Positions 1 through 11,909 of a DNA stretch of 64,000 nucleotides are shown piece after piece. How positions within the stretch are numbered: position 1 is the first letter of the stretch; every line of letters starts with the position of its first letter. The position numbers and the translations under genes are program-made. The stretch is from Maniola hyperantus (taxonomy: Eukaryota; Arthropoda; Insecta; Lepidoptera; Nymphalidae), in the NCBI RefSeq assembly GCF_902806685.2, contig NC_048542.1:6494533-6558532 (forward strand). The letters are read 5' to 3'. The notes beneath the pieces are model-generated. The model searched no databases and was not told the DNA's origin. It was given only the letters and a program-made list of their open reading frames with translations.

Positions 1-630
1 TGTTATTATTGGATTGGCTTACCAACTTAATAGATGATACTATCTGCTGTAATAATAGAAATTAGAAAGAAATACTAAGTTACGAAGTTCAATTTTTATG
101 TACGAGTAAAGGAAACTTTGAAACATGTGTCTCTAATAACAAAAGAGAGTTACGAAGGTGTTATTAAATAAAGTGGCAATGACTGTGGCAATGTTATGTA
201 TTACAGGGTCTGGATTGTTGTATTTCTTTATATAGCCTACTAACACATAATTTTATCATATCGTTGTTTCTCGGGTATAAATAATGCACGAATAATTCGA
301 TCTCTGACTTAGGTTTAGATTTGAAATAAGAAATGAAATTGTCAGTATACAGAGAAGTGTAAATCTTAACCTTGCAAGCCCCATCGGATAAATAGTGGAG
401 AAACGGATTCCCTACTTTTACTGCCCAAATTTTGACTAGCTATTTGACTTTGGAAAAAGGAGCTTATGAGATGCATATTTTTACTAAATTAAATAAATTA
501 TTAATATAATTATTATAAACAAAAGACGGATTGCTCTCTTGTGTGTGTGCCCTTAAATTATATTAAAATTTCAAACGAGTTGCACAATTATTATCACTTG
601 CAGACATTACACGTAGGGCGATTGTCTAAA
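1..630. other. AT-rich unassigned DNA
   Basis: I see no reading frame, RNA gene or repeat end here that I can support. The DNA is AT-rich and resembles the unassigned spacer in the rest of the window. Confidence 0.5.
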
Positions 631-763
631 ACCTGCATCAATCATTATTGTTCTGATTGGCTGAATTTGTGCGATTCTTGTTGCAACAATGCATTGTGGC
701 CAATAGTGAGCGAGCATTAACCAATCAGAGATGATTGCGATCGTGACATTGTAGCTGTCAAAC
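631..763. repeat. MITE-like inverted repeat with CCAATCAG arms
   Basis: The left arm contains CATCAATCATTATTG followed by TCTGATTGGCTGAAT. The right arm contains ATTAACCAATCAGAGATGATTG, whose reverse complement matches the left arm with small gaps. The pairing makes a stem of roughly 30 bp around a spacer of about 70 bp. There is no coding capacity. It is most likely a short non-autonomous DNA transposon; superfamily and target-site duplication could not be determined. Confidence 0.5.
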
Positions 764-1163
764 AACCGCGGTAGAGCCCACGGTGAACTAAAGATGTTTA
801 CTACTGTAGATACCCCACAAATAGTTGAGAATATCGATTTGAGTATTGAGTTCAGTAGTCTCGATAACTAGTCTTTCAAATCATTAATCAAATTACTAAA
901 AGCCATAAAGCAAATTAAGAAGAAGATTAATCAAATGAGGTATTAAGGGAGCAAACACTTAGCGGGTTTGCCATAACCGTTGACACTATAATATTCATTC
1001 TATTGACTGTACACAAATAATCGCTTCTGATGGCTGTCTTGAGGAAGCGAATTAAAAAAAAAAAAAAATGGTGTTTAATATTGTTATGATATAACGTGTC
1101 ATTGTTATGAATGTGATTATTATTTTTAGACTCTAAACAAACTGACAACTAGTGAATGAGAGA
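764..1163. other. AT-rich unassigned DNA
   Basis: Short open frames occur here by chance in AT-rich DNA, and there is an A-rich run near 1052-1068. No supported gene. Confidence 0.5.
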
Positions 1164-2125
1164 AAAGGATACCGACTTATGTATGGACTGAGTCCTGGTG
1201 TGATAAGCGGTGATCCCTGAGAATATTAGAAACGAATACCGACTTATGTATGGACTTACTCCTGGTGCGATAAGCGGTGATTCCTGAGAATATCTGAAAA
1301 GAATACCGACTTATGTATGGACTTATTCCTAGTGTGATAAGCGGTGACTCTTGAGAGTATTTTATGATAACCTAAGGAGCAAATAAGAGAGAAGAATACC
1401 GACTTATGTATGGACTTATTCCTGGTGTGATAAGCGGTGATTCTTGAGAGTATTTTATGATAACCTAACAAGCAAATAAGTGAAACGAATACCGACTTAT
1501 GTATGGACTTATTCCTGGTGCGATAAGCGGTGATTCCTGAGTATAGTTGAAAAGAATACCGACTTATGTATGGATTTATTCCTGGTGTGATAAGCGGTGA
1601 TTCTTGAGAGTATTTTATGATAACCTAACAAGCAAATAAGTGAAACGAATACCGACTTATGTATGGACTTATTCCTGGTGCGATAAGTGGTGATTCCTGA
1701 GTATAGTTGAAAAGAATACCGACTTATGTATGGATTTATTCCTGGTGTGATAAGCGGTGATTCTTGAGAGTATTTTATGATAACCTAACAAGCAAATCAG
1801 GGAAACGAATACCGACTTATGTATGGACTTATTCCTGGTGCGATAAGCGGTGATTCCTGAGAATAGTTGAAAAGAATACCGACTTATGTATGGATTTATT
1901 CCTGGTGTGATGAGCGGTGATTCCTGAGAATATTTTATGATGAACCAACCGGCAAATGAGAGAAAAGAATACCGATTTATGTATGGACTTATTCCTGGTG
2001 AGATAAGCGGTGATTCTTGAGAATATTTTATGATAACCCAACAAGCAAATAAGGGAAACGAATACCGACTTATGTATGGACTTATTCCTGGTGTGATAAG
2101 CGGTAATTGCTGAGAATAGTTTATG
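1164..2125. repeat. Satellite/minisatellite with 160-bp higher-order unit
   Basis: The motif ATACCGACTTATGTATGGA recurs 12 times, starting near 1168, 1236, 1302, 1394, 1486, 1554, 1646, 1714, 1806, 1874, 1966 and 2060. Each copy is followed by TTCCTGGTGTGATAAGCGG and a variable tail. Short units of 68 bp end soon after the TGAGAATA-type word. Long units of 92 bp add TTTTATGATAACCTAACAAG. From 1394 onward short and long units alternate, so copies at 1486, 1646, 1806 and 1966 lie exactly 160 bp apart. The open frames across the array only reflect the repeat. Confidence 0.92.
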
Positions 2126-2239
2126 TAATATACCTTGTCCCAATTGTGTCAAAGGTTGTCTATTTTATATGTTCCAAATGAGACATATTGTTATTGGAAA
2201 ATTTAATTCATGTCCCAATTGTGACATACAGCAAGTGGA

Positions 2240-2620
2240 AATTTTTGATTTTGTAGCAATCGTGCCAAAGGAGGGCAGCATTGACTATAATATAAACCTA
2301 AGAATAAGGAATCAAGAATGACAAATGGAAGGTGGCAATACTGACGTAAACAATGGCTCGTATTCCGGTGACAAAAGCTGGTCCTAGTAAGAACCAACAA
2401 ACGAATTGGAAAACGGCTGACGAAGCGTCTGAAAAATGACGACAACAACAATAATAGTCTGGTAAAACCTGATTCGATAATCCCGATGCGAGTGGACGGT
2501 GATCTTCAGTATGAACTTCAGCAACTGATCGGGTCGCGATGGTGACAAGAGGGAGTCCAGTTAATTTGATGGAAAACAAGCAGACTAAATCGGGGTCGGC
2601 AAGTGGAAAGGGTGTATCCT
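2240..2620 (+). other. Possible decayed coding fragment, unidentified
   Basis: GC content rises locally just after the satellite. On the plus strand a frame opening with ATG at about 2352 reads roughly 28 codons rich in polar residues (including a KNQQTNWKTADEASEK stretch) before a stop. After a shift, another frame reads IIPMRVDGDLQYELQQLIG. The two together look more like protein than the surrounding AT-rich DNA does. I do not recognise a family. It could be a retroelement ORF remnant, an old exon or chance. Confidence 0.25.
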
Positions 2621-5600
2621 TTTTATTAATAATAATAGATTTATCTACAGAATAGGGGTACAGAAGTAGATATCATGGTTGGAAATCACTTTACCTGTTC
2701 TAGCAGATACTTACTAATGTTCAAGGGTTACTTAAATTCAAATTAAAGTTCTTATAATGGACGTATTCAGTAATAATATATTAATTATGTCTTGCTGAAT
2801 TCGGTACGTAGTAGAAGTTGTATAGACCCTTTAAAGTAGATCTAAAATGACATGCTGATTGTAAATGCTAAATATCGGTTCATGTTAATGCACATCTTCG
2901 CAGTCACTCATTGTATTACGTTGATGTTTGGTGGAAACAGCACAGTAAAGAGCAAATTCTTAAATACTATTTCAAGTAACATCTATTCCAATAGACTATA
3001 TAAGCAGTTCGCGCACGAAGGCTTGCTTACTTCACTCGCTAGGTATTAATGTATGGATCGCTGATATGTTATCAAAGCGTATAAGTACACCAATGTATCA
3101 CGAAATAATTTCCTACATCTTTGTCATTCATTTGTCACACACTGACACGAGACAAGCAACGGTGACCGATGCAGCAATTCACGGCTCAGCATGACGCTGG
3201 GTTGGTGCAGCGTTGGGTGCTGTCTGTCCTCAATCACCGTGTTAAAGTTAACCATATTATCATAAGAGGACGAGGGTCTCTGGCATCGTTCGTCCTTACG
3301 CGCTCAAGAATGTACAAGAATGGAAGTGTCCAGAAATCAGATTTTATTGTATGTTACATCAATTAAGTCTATAGTGCCATCAAGGACTCGTTGCTTGCGA
3401 GACAATAAAATGGGGCAACAAAACGCCGTCTGTTGCGCTCTCTATCGCATTTACGGGGCTTATGGTAGACACAGTTATGCATGCATCTACCCCTAGTGCA
3501 AGGATGATATGGGGCACCACGGGTAACGAGTTTATAATAATACAATAATACCTTGGCTAACATCATTGTGACTTATTTTGTTATATTAATAATAGTATTT
3601 GTTGTACTACAATCGAGATACAGTCAGAGGCAGTCGTCTCAGTTATTTGAAAATATAGGATTACATTGTGCACATTGTAGATCTCATAGTGATCTGTACT
3701 GTGTATCATTATCAATTAGTGGATTCATGTTTCTTTAAATTTCTGAAATAATATGATTATTGGGTTCTCCTTAGAATACATTGTGGTTTGTTTCGATCTT
3801 AGTACTTATTAATAATAACAACTACATTTAACCATATTATTTATCTTGATTTCGTAGACATCAAGAATATTGGTTCAATATTCAATAATTCAATTTGATA
3901 GGTAATTATCTTTTATTGTTATTCAAGTAGAGTACAAAATATGGTCACATAATATCTGTGCCGACATTTCTGCCTTTCTGGTCGGCAAAAATATTTTACA
4001 GTCATTATTCATATACTTACCGACATTGCTTAGTATAATACTACATATATGCAATTAAAGATTGGCATATTGTTTTCTTATTATTTGTTTTACGTTACAT
4101 ACTTATATTGTAATATTATTATTTTTTTCAACGGTGTCAATCAGTAGGTACCACTTGAGAATAATTAAATGTCAATTCACGATAGTCAAATTGATAATTC
4201 ATGAAACACTACAAAGACATTATAATCAAGGTCAACTCATATCAAATATTCATCAATTGTATGAGAACATTGGATTATAAGATATTCTTTTAATTTATTT
4301 TTAAGTTTAAAGAAATTATGAAGTCTACAGAAGTAGTTAGGTTCATTGGTATATTGTAGAACTTTGTGATTAATTTTGTATAAAGTGTTAGTAATGGTCA
4401 ATGGGATCCAACCACTCTTACCATATCTCTTAAAATGGTTATACTAGTGAAAATATTGTATTTGTGTTGCATTAGAACATTATGTAGGATTAGAATTCAT
4501 GTCATTACAGTGGTAAGAAGGAAAGGGCAAACAAACTTACTTTAATTGAAAACTGATAGTGACATGGTTTAAAATCATAGAGTACTTAGCACTCAGAATT
4601 CAAGTTGGAGATAATTCACTATCCTTCTTTTCTTTCCTCGTTGTTGTTTTGTTTAAGTTTGATTATATTTTATTCGCTTTAAATGCAATTTACCAAAAAT
4701 GTTTTATAATTCTCATAATTAGTATTGCCACATTTGCCATGCAAATATTTATTCACGTATTACTAAATACAAATACAAACTTGAAGAATATGTAGTTCAT
4801 AATAATATTTAAAAATTAAATTATTGATTTCACTATAATTTCCTTGTATTAAGTATTAACATAAATTGTGTTGATTTCAATATTTGATTATACTATTGTG
4901 AATGGGTTGTATACGTATATCACTAACAATAACTAGATTATAGAATTTTCTTAATATCAAGCTTAAATCAGAATGACTTATAGTATTTACTATTTACTTA
5001 TCTCAGTGTGATTTGTTGTGTATTTATAAGAATTAGACTTACAGATGTTGATTGCAATGTACATAATGATTATTGATACCAGTATTTTGTAGGTCTCATT
5101 GGCACTTGTTTTGTGCACTTGTTAAATCTAACAATGTTAGCTTTGATCTGTTAGAGGAATTATTATACTAATCATATTAATTATAATATAGGACTGTTAA
5201 GGTATTCTATGTTGCTCCTATTGAGTTATGGGTATGAGGGCATTACCCTCAGTTGGAAGGCCGAGTGGTCAGATATGGGGACATATCTGGAGCAGGATGG
5301 ACGACTGTGGGCAACACAGAAAAACCTGCCATCTGTCACCCGTGAGTGGAGGTGTGACAGCGCGCGGGAGTAAAAGAGGAACGAGATAAAAGTAATTAAG
5401 CGAGATATAAGTACTAGGTGATTAATTAAGCTAGTTATAAACTAAGTGGATGTGACAAGTGTACCTGAATATAAGACTGTGGACATTGGAACTGCGTTTG
5501 ATTCATACTAGGGTCATCCCAAGACTAATAAACCCGGATTGGAGGTTAAGTTGTTTATACTAGGAACATATAAGGTAGTTATTTATTAGACGTATGTACA

Positions 5601-6628
5601 TATAAAGTTAACAAATCCTGACTACCTAGTCACTAGTGCAATCAATTTGACTTTTATTGACGGCCAAACGTAACTTTAACCGCCTAACATGCAACTGGCT
5701 GGACTTTAAAGATTCTAAAATGTTCACTTTGAAAAAGTTTGAACATTCCTACCTAGGTAGTAGGTACCTATTCTATCAACGATGAAGCTTCGATACTCGG
5801 TTTAAAAAAATGTAGGTAAATAAGTAGGTAACTTTTCTGAATTTTTCTTATTCACGTGTGTACTGTGTAGGGTGACCCTTCGGAATCGAAATTTTGGACA
5901 AAATTCAAAATATTAAAACGGAATTATGGTATGGAGAAATACTTAATGATTTTGAAACATATTTACTTACCAGAGTATTTACTTTTAGTTGTATTATAAA
6001 AAGAGGCACCTAGCTACTTAGCATAAAACTAATTAGGTACCAGATTTGAAAAAAACAATAAATCAGTATTTTGAACGAGCAAAATATCGACGTCTCTCAG
6101 TTTACTTTCGTCATTTTGCACTCAGTTCGAGCCAAAAGATGCTGAGTGCAGACCTTGTTTATTAAGCCTATGGTCGGTGCAGACCAAATAGAGTAATACG
6201 AGTGGTACAAGCATGTTAAAAAAAAGCAATGAAATATAAAAGTGTCGGAAAGATTAAGACATAGTCATCCCGAAGAACAAACAAAACTTTCCTTTTCATA
6301 ATGTTTCGCGTGATTTCCTTCGCTAAATAGGTACCTAACTACTTATTATGGAAGTGTGCGTCACAACTCACAACACTGCATTGATTTTAATCCCACGCAT
6401 CACACGCTCTCGCGTAGCTGTGTACGGCTGCTCTGCTATCAATACTTATAATATCTACAATATGCATATTATGGTAATATAATTAATAACTTTCTAGATT
6501 GCCGTTAGTTAGGTACTTCACTTAAGTATCTTACTTCCGGAAATCTATGGTAGGTGTTCTAGGAATATTGATACTGCGACTTCTATGGATGCCCATGTCC
6601 TACAAATAAAATGTTATGCTATGTCAAA
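2621..6628. other. Long AT-rich stretch with no supported gene
   Basis: Only short chance frames are seen on either strand. A locally GC-richer patch at about 5250-5360 (TGTCACCCGTGAGTGGAGG and GACAGCGCGCGGGAG) stands out, but I cannot assign it to a family. Confidence 0.5.
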
Positions 6629-6822
6629 ACCTATAGGGTACTTCCCGTTGACCTAGAATCATGAAATTTGGAAGGTAGCAATGTCATATAGCACAAATAA
6701 AGGGAAAAATCCGAAAACTGATTTTGTGGTTACATCACAAAAAAATTAAGAAGTGTCATTTTTTGTAAGATGGTACGGAGCCCTTCGTGTGCAAGTCCGA
6801 CTCGCACTTGACCGGGTTTAAA
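6629..6822 (+). repeat. GGGTTCCGT-family repeat, 3' half
   Basis: The segment runs from AGGGTACTTCCCGTTGACC through ATCATGAAATTTGG and TTGTGGTTACATCACAAAAA to CGACTCGCACTTGACCGGG. It matches the same ordered words in the longer copies at 29914-30346 and 38332-38727 (minus). The first part and most of the middle are missing. Confidence 0.8.
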
Positions 6823-7719
6823 AAAAATATGATATTTAAAATCAAACTAGAGTATTGGTTACACAGATTACAGTTTAGATAGTAAGCCAAGTAAAGGGCC
6901 AACAATACGATGCAGTTAATCTTCAAAAGCGAGCGCTGAGTACCTTTCACCATTGTTATGTTAGTAGTGAGTCTCATACTGTACCTACTGACCACAGAAA
7001 TCCTAATAACAAGGCATTAGAACTGCTGTGTACCCCTTCAAATTATACAGAACGTATATCGCCGCCTTACTACACACAGAACCACCGGACAGAACGAAGT
7101 CGTAGGATTAGCGCGTTAAGGTTGCAATTATTTTTTTCCTATTTTTGTTTATCATATGCGCCATATTGGATTTGTGATGACGTCATATAACCAACTACAA
7201 GCGGAACAATTGAAGGAGCAGTTTGGCACACAACTGCCAAATATTAGCCTTTCTACGGAATCGGATGAAAGAAATCTATTGTAAAGATCGTAAGTAGGTA
7301 CCTACTCTGTTACTTATTTTACTATTATAAGTTTAATAATTTCTATAATACGTTACTTAACAATAAAAAAAGTCTATTGATGAATATCATATTCGCCGAT
7401 CGATTGTACCTATCGGACACTGAATGCGGATGTAGGTATGTACTTAATTTAAAAAGATATAGATTGGCTATTATAAGTTATGATTGTCGTTATAAAATGT
7501 TTAGTGTACGCTGGACAGGAAGGTTCCTGTAATTATAAATAGAAGGGAAACGAAAAGGTCTTTAGAGGTACAAAGTTATTCGTATTGGAATGTTGTTCGT
7601 ATTCGTATGGAATTGGTTGTATTGTTGTACCTCCCTCACAAATAATCCCTCAGCCCTGGTATGACTGCAATCCTACATGACTATTCACTATCCACAATGT
7701 TGTATTTAAGGCGAGAGTT
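6823..7719. other. Unassigned AT-rich DNA
   Basis: No gene or recognisable repeat end was found. A TGATGACGTCAT word near 7172 is the only notable motif. Confidence 0.45.
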
Positions 7720-7881
7720 AAGGGTGCCTGTCCACTGAAGCGGAGCGGAGCGTAGATGTGTATAGTTGACCAATCAGAGTTCTGTCAGATGACGGAATAA
7801 AATTATCACGTTATTTACCGTCAATCTCGGTCTGCTCAACACATCTCTGCCCCGCTCCGCTTCAGTGGACAAGCACCCTTA
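7720..7881. mobile_element. MITE with AAGGGTGC terminal inverted repeats
   Basis: The left end AGGGTGCCTGTCCACTGAAG, continuing into CGGAGCGGAGCG, is repeated inverted at the right end (CGCTCCGCTTCAGTGGACAA then GCACCCTT). The terminal inverted repeats are about 40 bp with few mismatches, and the element is about 160 bp without a reading frame. This is the structure of a non-autonomous DNA transposon. Flanking bases TTA and ATA do not give a clear target-site duplication. Confidence 0.82.
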
Positions 7882-8445
7882 TAGTCCCTACTTCTCCTAA
7901 GTTTGTAATTTCGTTCAATCTTTGACTATATTTTAGGGCTCCATCATATATTTTTTTTAATTATTTAGCTTAAGCTCAAAGCTGGGCATGGCTGAAGTTT
8001 ACATTATTTTGACATCTTTTGCATTTCTAAAGATATAAATAATTCAGGAATATTTTCTTTAGCGTGCATTCTTCGTTAGTTTAATCTTTTTGTCGTCTAA
8101 AATAACCGGCAGGTTACTGCGGCGATGGACTATTTTTAGCTTATTCAAGAGCGCAGTAACGTATAGTCGAGATACTTATAACTTTTCTATAGAAATTAGC
8201 AGCTAACTAAGTAGTTGCATATATAGAAGAATTCTAGATGGAAGTGCTTATTTTGTACCGAGCGACTAGACCAACATTTCTTTAATCGTAACCAGTGGAA
8301 GCTTCATAACTTGCCGAGATGAAAGTTAAATTTTATTATACTGTTGTGTAATTCGTTTTTTACTTATTTTATAGTTAGACGCCGCGCAAGCGCAAGATGC
8401 AATGAAATTACCATAACATAGCTGTTAATCTCTTTTATTTTATTT

Positions 8446-8680
8446 TATACTAGCTGACCCGCCCCGGCTTCGCTCGGGTGGAATTAAGAAAATCGAGGCG
8501 GGGGTCGAATTTTCAAAAATTCTTCATTTGTGACCGAAAACCTAAATACCAATTTTCATTCAAATAACTTGAAAAATGTCGGTCTTTCATACAAACTTTC
8601 ATCCCCAATTTAACCTCCTTGGTAGTAGAATTTTCGAAAATCGTGAAATACGTGTTTTTAATTTTTAATCGAAAGCTTAA
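8446..8680 (-). repeat. LINE/SINE tail, GCCCCGGCTTCGCTCGGG type
   Basis: The segment begins TACTAGCTGACCCGCCCCGG and continues into CTTCGCTCGGGTGG, an end I associate with widespread insect retroelement tails. By analogy with the other tails here, whose 3' end reads AGCTAGTA, the element lies on the minus strand. There is no coding sequence. Confidence 0.55.
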
Positions 8681-10878
8681 AAAATTTTGTATTGAAAATC
8701 TGCTAAAATATCAAATTTACTCTTGCATAAGATTTATCTTACGTTGGTGAAATAAGCCCTTAATTACTTAAATCTTATCATTGAATAAGTATGTAATCGA
8801 TTCGTTATCAATCATAAATCATGTCTTAACAATTTAGTTACAAAAATATTTCTAGTTATTACAATAGTCAGTTGCCACTTATTATCTTGTTCATAAAGTC
8901 AACCGAGACGGAGCCATCCATGTAGAACCGCTTTCATATTCTCGTATATCAAGGCCTTTGTAACTCTAGTAGGCTACTTTACCTTATTATAATAATATAC
9001 TTTATTATGTTATTCGTAGGGCTTGAGATCACACCCGTGTGTATAATAAATAGGCGCCAGTAGATAACATTAAAATAACTTATCTAACACATTCAATCGT
9101 CTTACGCATAAACTAAATAGCAGCAAATAACATAAATTAACTACTAAAGTAAGTAAAATAATTAACATTCTAAAAGCGTCGTTTATAAAGTTATGCTTTT
9201 AGAACACCAAGGCCAAACAATGTGATTTTCGATAGCATGGCGTTATCCTAAGGTCCATAACACCATACATCAGAAGAACATACTTAATAACAATTTTCCT
9301 TATTTTGATGAAAAGTGACCTCTCAGTTTTTAAACCTTTGGGAAAACCCAAAAAATGTGTTAGTATGTTTATTTTATCACAGGAACCTATATTCAAAATT
9401 TTGACTGGCTTAACGTGAAAGGTGTCTGCAAAATGGAGGGTTTTGTTAAAAATTGGACCCCTTGGGGCTGAGAATTTTGCAAAATCCGGTCTTGTTGTTC
9501 TTTTTCACCCCTCTGTAAACACATCCAGATCCTCCAAATATCAAGCCTATGTAGGTAGGTAGTATTCCGCGATTTGGCTGTAACTACGTTGTGTGTCAGT
9601 CAGCCTTTTCTTCAAGGCCTTTTTTAAATTAATCTCTTTTTTTATTTACAGATTTCTATCCTATTATTTAATGGTCTCAGATATTGGAAATAAATGAACT
9701 TGATCAATATACTGTACCTACGCCCACATCGTTATATATATATTTCTTACTCAGGAGCAATGGCACTTTATAATGGGTGTTCGATCCATCATTCTTGTTT
9801 CCAGGGTACTGCTTTGATAATGGATGGAATAGATTCTAATAAAAACCATTTATCTGATTGAAACAATACTATCGTAAAATCCATATGTTGTCGTATAATC
9901 TAGATTCCCAATCAAATACAAAAATATAAGTATGTACCTACTATTGTACAGTGTACGTATTATGACTAATTAAATACTTATTTCTGATAAATTTTAGCAT
10001 TGCATCATTGAATCGGTGTTTAACGAGATACGCCAATGGTGCTAATTCTGTTGTACTCTAACCTAAACCTATTAATTTTAGGATTTCTATTTCTAAACTG
10101 CATTCGCTTTTTTGCTTCAACTAAATTTAAACATCCTAAATGGCCGTCTAAAATGACGTTTGAATTGAATAGTAAGTGTTGCTATTTAAGATAACAAGAA
10201 CTGCACTAAATTTGTGTTTGATTTTCCCCTTTAATCTTAAAACTATTTTTTGCGAAAAATATCGAACGATGTTACTTGAAATACAAAAATAATAACTTTA
10301 CTTGATTTATTTAGGTCGAATCATAATAAAAGTGTCGAAAATTGAAGTTTTGTTCATTTTATCGTGTGAAGTAGGCTTAAGTGTTTGATCAAAAGTGCTA
10401 GAACCCAGAGCCGTAAATCCAGTTAAAAAAACAGATCTATTATTTTTGTTGCAAATATAATTTCTAACCTAATTTCTTTATGTATTGTGGTTAAAGAATC
10501 TTAGTTTTTGTTACAAAACTTTGTGAAAATAGTGGTTATGTACATAAAATAGATAAAAGCAAAGAATTTTGCTTGGAATCTTACCTACCTACCTTACCTT
10601 GAAATCACCGAGGTACCTAATTGTCAAACTCTTGCTAGGAAATCAATGCAAACAGATGAAAAGCAATCATCCTAAATAACTGACTGCCACAGAGTACATT
10701 GAATATACAGGTAAAGGAATATACAGCGAGAAAGTTCTGAAACTTGGCGGCATACTTACAAATCTGGCGTGCAAGGACGTGGAACGAGGTATCCATGAAT
10801 TCTGCTATGAATTCAACAAACTAAGGCGGTAATGTGATTTAAGGCATGAAAGTACCTACAAGATCAAGATTGAATGTA
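8681..10878. other. Unassigned AT-rich DNA
   Basis: Nothing beyond chance open frames. There are no splice-flanked exon-like frames that I can support. Confidence 0.45.
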
Positions 10879-10914
10879 TATACCTACGTGTATAATAATA
10901 ATAATAACAGGTAA

Positions 10915-11125
10915 CAGCTGGTATCATCATAATGATCAACTCATTGCCAGCTCACCTCTCAAAATGTAGTTTGGCCATAGTCCACCACTCTGTCCAAGTG
11001 CAGATTGACAGACTTCACACACCTTTGAGAACACTATGGAGAACTCTCAGGCATGTAGGTTTCCTCACAATGTTTTCCTTCACGGTTAAAGAAAGTGATA
11101 CTTAATTGCTTATTAAACAGCTAGT
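10915..11125 (-). mobile_element. Triplet-tailed SINE, copy 1 of a tandem pair
   Basis: Read on the plus strand it shows, in order, GATCAACTCATTGCC, TTTGGCCATAGTCCACCAC, CACACACCTTTGAGAACA, GGAGAACTCTCAGGCATG and TTCACGGTTAAAGAAAGTGA. These are the body words of the SINE seen full length at 32775-33057. The tRNA-like head is missing. Confidence 0.85.
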
Positions 11126-11186
11126 ACATATTATAATATAGCAAAAAATGGAAGTGTAGCATACCTATATAAAAATAATAATTACA

Positions 11187-11420
11187 GGCAACAGTTAGTA
11201 TCATCACACGATCAACTCATTGCCGGCTGACTACTGAGCAGGGGTCTCCTCTCAAAACGGGAAGAGTTTGGCCATTGTCCACCACTCTGGCCGAGTGCAC
11301 ATTGACAGATTTCACACACCTTTGAGAACACTATGGAGAACTCTCAGGCATTTAGGTTTCCTCACAATGGTTTGGTTCACCGTTAAAGAAAGTGATGCTT
11401 AATTGCATAGTAAACAGCTA
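11187..11420 (-). mobile_element. Triplet-tailed SINE, copy 2 of a tandem pair
   Basis: The same ordered body words as copy 1 are present, with extra sequence (TGAGCAGGGGTCTCCTCTC) that copy 1 has lost. The flanks also match copy 1: AATAATAAT...CAGGCAACAG upstream, and AAACAGCTAGTA with GCAAAAAATTGAAGTGTAG downstream. The whole segment, not only the SINE, was therefore duplicated in tandem, at about 10879-11163 and 11164-11455. Confidence 0.85.
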
Positions 11421-11455
11421 GTATGCATAGCAAAAAATTGAAGTGTAGGATACAT

Positions 11456-11909
11456 TAAACCTTTCAACACATCATCATAACAAACTTTCAACGTTGATAA
11501 TTTTTATTTCAGCCCATTTCATGAAACCAAGTATATGGAGTCTGCGAGTTAAAAAGATGTTCCGTCACTCATCTACCAAAAATGAACAGTTGTTTCCTAA
11601 ACTTAATTTTTATTTAAATGTTATTGAAATAAATATTAATTATGTACAGTACAGAATGAAACATATGTATATATTTTATTATTTTATTTAATAAAAGTAA
11701 TTGTTAATCATCTGATTGAAGTTTTCTTGCTTTTGTTAGGAAATTCTTGCCTTCATCATACTGAGCAGCTGTAGTATGACTTAGTTGTACTAGTACTACC
11801 TGAAAAATGAAATTTATAATCTATAGGTATAAATAGTTCAAAATTAGTTTTCAGTCCCTATTTATACAGCTTTAACAACTCTAAAAATATCTATAAAATA
11901 ATAAATGAG
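11456..11909. other. Unassigned DNA upstream of the LINE frame
   Basis: No endonuclease-like frame is visible upstream of the reverse transcriptase frame. The non-LTR element is therefore probably 5'-truncated at or shortly before 11900. Confidence 0.5.

Noticed and set aside
1164..2125. CRISPR-like array of repeats and spacers
   Set aside because: The genome is animal, units are contiguous and of two fixed lengths, and the intervals are repeated sequence and not unique spacers.
1256..2152. Minus-strand open frames with a repeated ITAYHTRNKSIHKSVFFS protein pattern
   Set aside because: They are translations of the satellite; unit lengths 68 and 92 happen to keep parts open. No start context or flanking gene structure.
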